This document shows, piece after piece, positions 12,817-13,691 of a DNA stretch of 13,691 bases (position 1 is its first letter; each line of letters opens with the position of its first letter). A program made the position numbers and the translations under genes. Source of the stretch: CAUZEO01 sp963578625 (lineage in GTDB: Bacteria; Verrucomicrobiota; Kiritimatiellia; SLOV01); assembly GCA_963578625.1 (NCBI GenBank), contig CAUZEO010000120.1:1-13691 (forward strand). Reading direction: 5' to 3'. Below the pieces are notes generated by a model, which did not search any database, was not told where the DNA came from, and was given only the letters and a program-made list of their open reading frames with translations.

Positions 12817-13410
12817 TCAGTGTGCGAACCGGTAGAACCGCTTGCCCTCGGGCAGCGTGAGGGTCTGGCTCACCCCGGGTCCGGCGACCGGGGTCCAGGT
12901 GATCAGGTCTTCACTCTCCTCGACGGTGAAGTCCAAAACCACCAAACCGTTCTCGGAATCGACACCGAGGAGAACCGAACCGGGACGTCCATCACGAACC
13001 TCCTTCAGTGTCGGGCGTTGGGAGAGCAAGGCAATCTCGGTCGCGTTGCTCGAGACGGTGCCCTCCAGCAAGGCAATCTCGGTAGCGTTGCTCACGGCGG
13101 TTGCTTCCAGGGCGTCTCGTTCGGCAATGACAACGTCGCGCTCATCCACCAAATCCGCTCGCTCGTCCACCAAAGCCGCTACGATGTTCTGCAGGAACTC
13201 GATGGCGGCATCCTTCTGGGCCACGGCGGCCTGCGTAACGAGACTGTAACTGGCGGGATCGCTGGTGACATCACCCTGTCCATCGGTGCGGGCGGTCGAT
13301 TGAAGATGCTCACGGGAATCATCGGGGAGTTTCAGCCGAATATGCTGGACGTTGGGACGGCGGGCGGAGAAAATAAAACTGCGGTAGGGTAATGAGCGAT
13401 TTGGCGCGTC
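12817..13410 (-). pseudogene. 5'-truncated coiled-coil protein with PVC-type 'FYRFA' C-terminal domain
   Basis: The frame is open from 13410 (after TAA at 13411-13413) to a stop at 12817-12819, but the upstream part has no ATG, GTG or TTG; the first GTG (13224) lacks a ribosome-binding site and falls inside recognisable sequence ('GDVTSDPASYSLVTQAAVAQ'). I therefore treat it as a gene end without its start. A shorter 135-aa ORF from 13224 is the alternative. Visible parts are a coiled coil ('VDERADLVDERDVVIAERDA'), two 'SNATEIALL' units, 'RPTLKEVRDGRPGSVLL', and the terminal domain 'DFTVEESEDLITWTPVAGPG' ... 'LPEGKRFYRFAH'. In relatives these follow a secreted N-terminal domain and are thought to be surface-associated. 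No signal peptide remains. Confidence 0.65.
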
Positions 13411-13425
13411 TTACCCTAATTGAGG

Positions 13426-13490
13426 AGTCCGAGGCGGTCCGTCTCAGGCGGTCCGTCTCAGGCGGACCGCCTCGGACTGCGGACGCAGTC
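13426..13490. repeat. Nested palindrome and tandem-repeat array
   Basis: AGTCCGAGGCGGTCCG (13426-13441) is a perfect 16-bp inverted match to 13463-13478. Within the loop GGCGGTCCGTCTCA occurs twice in tandem (13433-13446 and 13447-13460). Immediately after, GACTGC-GGAC-GCAGTC (13475-13490, overlapping the first arm) forms a second hairpin. It lies directly upstream of the sialidase-like gene. REP-like or regulatory; no T-tract. Confidence 0.85.
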
Positions 13491-13517
13491 GCAGTCGCCG
13501 AAACCAGGAAAACACCT

Positions 13518-13691
13518 ATGGCTTCTCTGAAAGTACTCGATCACGCTGTTCTCTACATCAATCCGGAACCCCATCGCGTGAGCGAGTATGTCCTGGCGCC
13601 GTTTCTTGTCACGATGCCGGATGACACACTGCTTTGCGTGTGCCGTCACGGCACCGCGCGCGAGAGTTTGGACGGCCTGACCAAACTCCAC
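13518..13691 (+). CDS. Sialidase-like (BNR-type beta-propeller) protein, N-terminal part only
   Basis: ATG 13518 is preceded by AGGAAAACACC, and the frame stays open to the window edge (58 codons). The sequence 'MASLKVLDHAVLYINPEPHR' and 'FLVTMPDDTLLCVCRHGTAR' followed by ESLDG resembles the first blades of sialidase-family proteins ('LPDDTLL..YR.G.ARESxDG', with an arginine that may belong to the active-site triad). No signal peptide is seen, so it would be cytoplasmic as it stands. The remaining several hundred residues lie outside the window, so activity cannot be judged. Confidence 0.7.
   Translation, partial: MASLKVLDHAVLYINPEPHRVSEYVLAPFLVTMPDDTLLCVCRHGTARESLDGLTKLH

Noticed and set aside
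13458..13691. Minus-strand open frame at the window end
   Set aside because: It is opposite a plus-strand frame with a ribosome-binding site and sialidase-like sequence, and its own translation shows no family features.

Overview
The window looks like accessory chromosome from an uncultured PVC-superphylum bacterium, most likely Kiritimatiellota or a close Verrucomicrobiota/Lentisphaerae relative. The clues are a GC-rich background, a NosD-like beta-helix protein with the leader and 'SLPYTISEPGSYYLTGNL' segment common in that group, a C-terminal domain ending 'LPEGKRFYRFAH', a BspA-type leucine-rich-repeat protein, and a run of stand-alone sugar-related genes (enolase-superfamily enzyme, phosphodiester glycosidase, sialidase start). 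This assignment comes from remembered family style, not from a search.

Layout. 1-980: a TauD/TfdA-type dioxygenase (+) and a tRNA-Phe (-). 985-1465: a relic of an IS91-type transposase directly behind the tRNA, joined to an unrecognised C-terminal gene fragment. 1620-3745: two secreted proteins (+), a NAGPA-type phosphodiester glycosidase and an AT-rich, M23-peptidase-like protein. 3746-4500: decayed sequence with one TPR motif, a DnaQ-type exonuclease relic and a very strong hairpin. 4507-5670: an enolase-superfamily (mandelate racemase type) enzyme (+), convergent with 5853-7427 (-), an unrecognised protein with a C-terminal carbohydrate-binding-like beta-sandwich. 7574-8470: a nitrilase-superfamily amidohydrolase (+), divergent from the latter.

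8628-11111 is a mosaic of beta-helix genes. A truncated pectate-lyase-like gene (-) and an intact NosD-like gene (+) share the same roughly 95-bp 5' cassette (upstream region, ribosome-binding site and signal peptide) in opposite orientations. Between them lies only the 3' tail of another NosD-like paralogue. The tail and its 3' hairpin occur a third time, decayed, near 12700. 11193-12509 (-) is a BspA-type LRR protein with fresh internal duplications and a C-terminus that reads as a TPR-protein end. 12817-13410 (-) is a start-less remnant of a coiled-coil plus 'FYRFA' domain protein. A nested palindrome array follows, then the start of a sialidase-like gene (+) that runs off the window.

I see no multi-gene operon. 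Genes mostly stand alone, with frequent strand changes and relics between them. The general theme is uptake and breakdown of complex glycans and surface display. The most unusual signal is modular: 5' and 3' gene ends, LRR units and a TPR tail appear to be moved between genes as cassettes. I found no CRISPR array, no defence system and no biosynthetic cluster.
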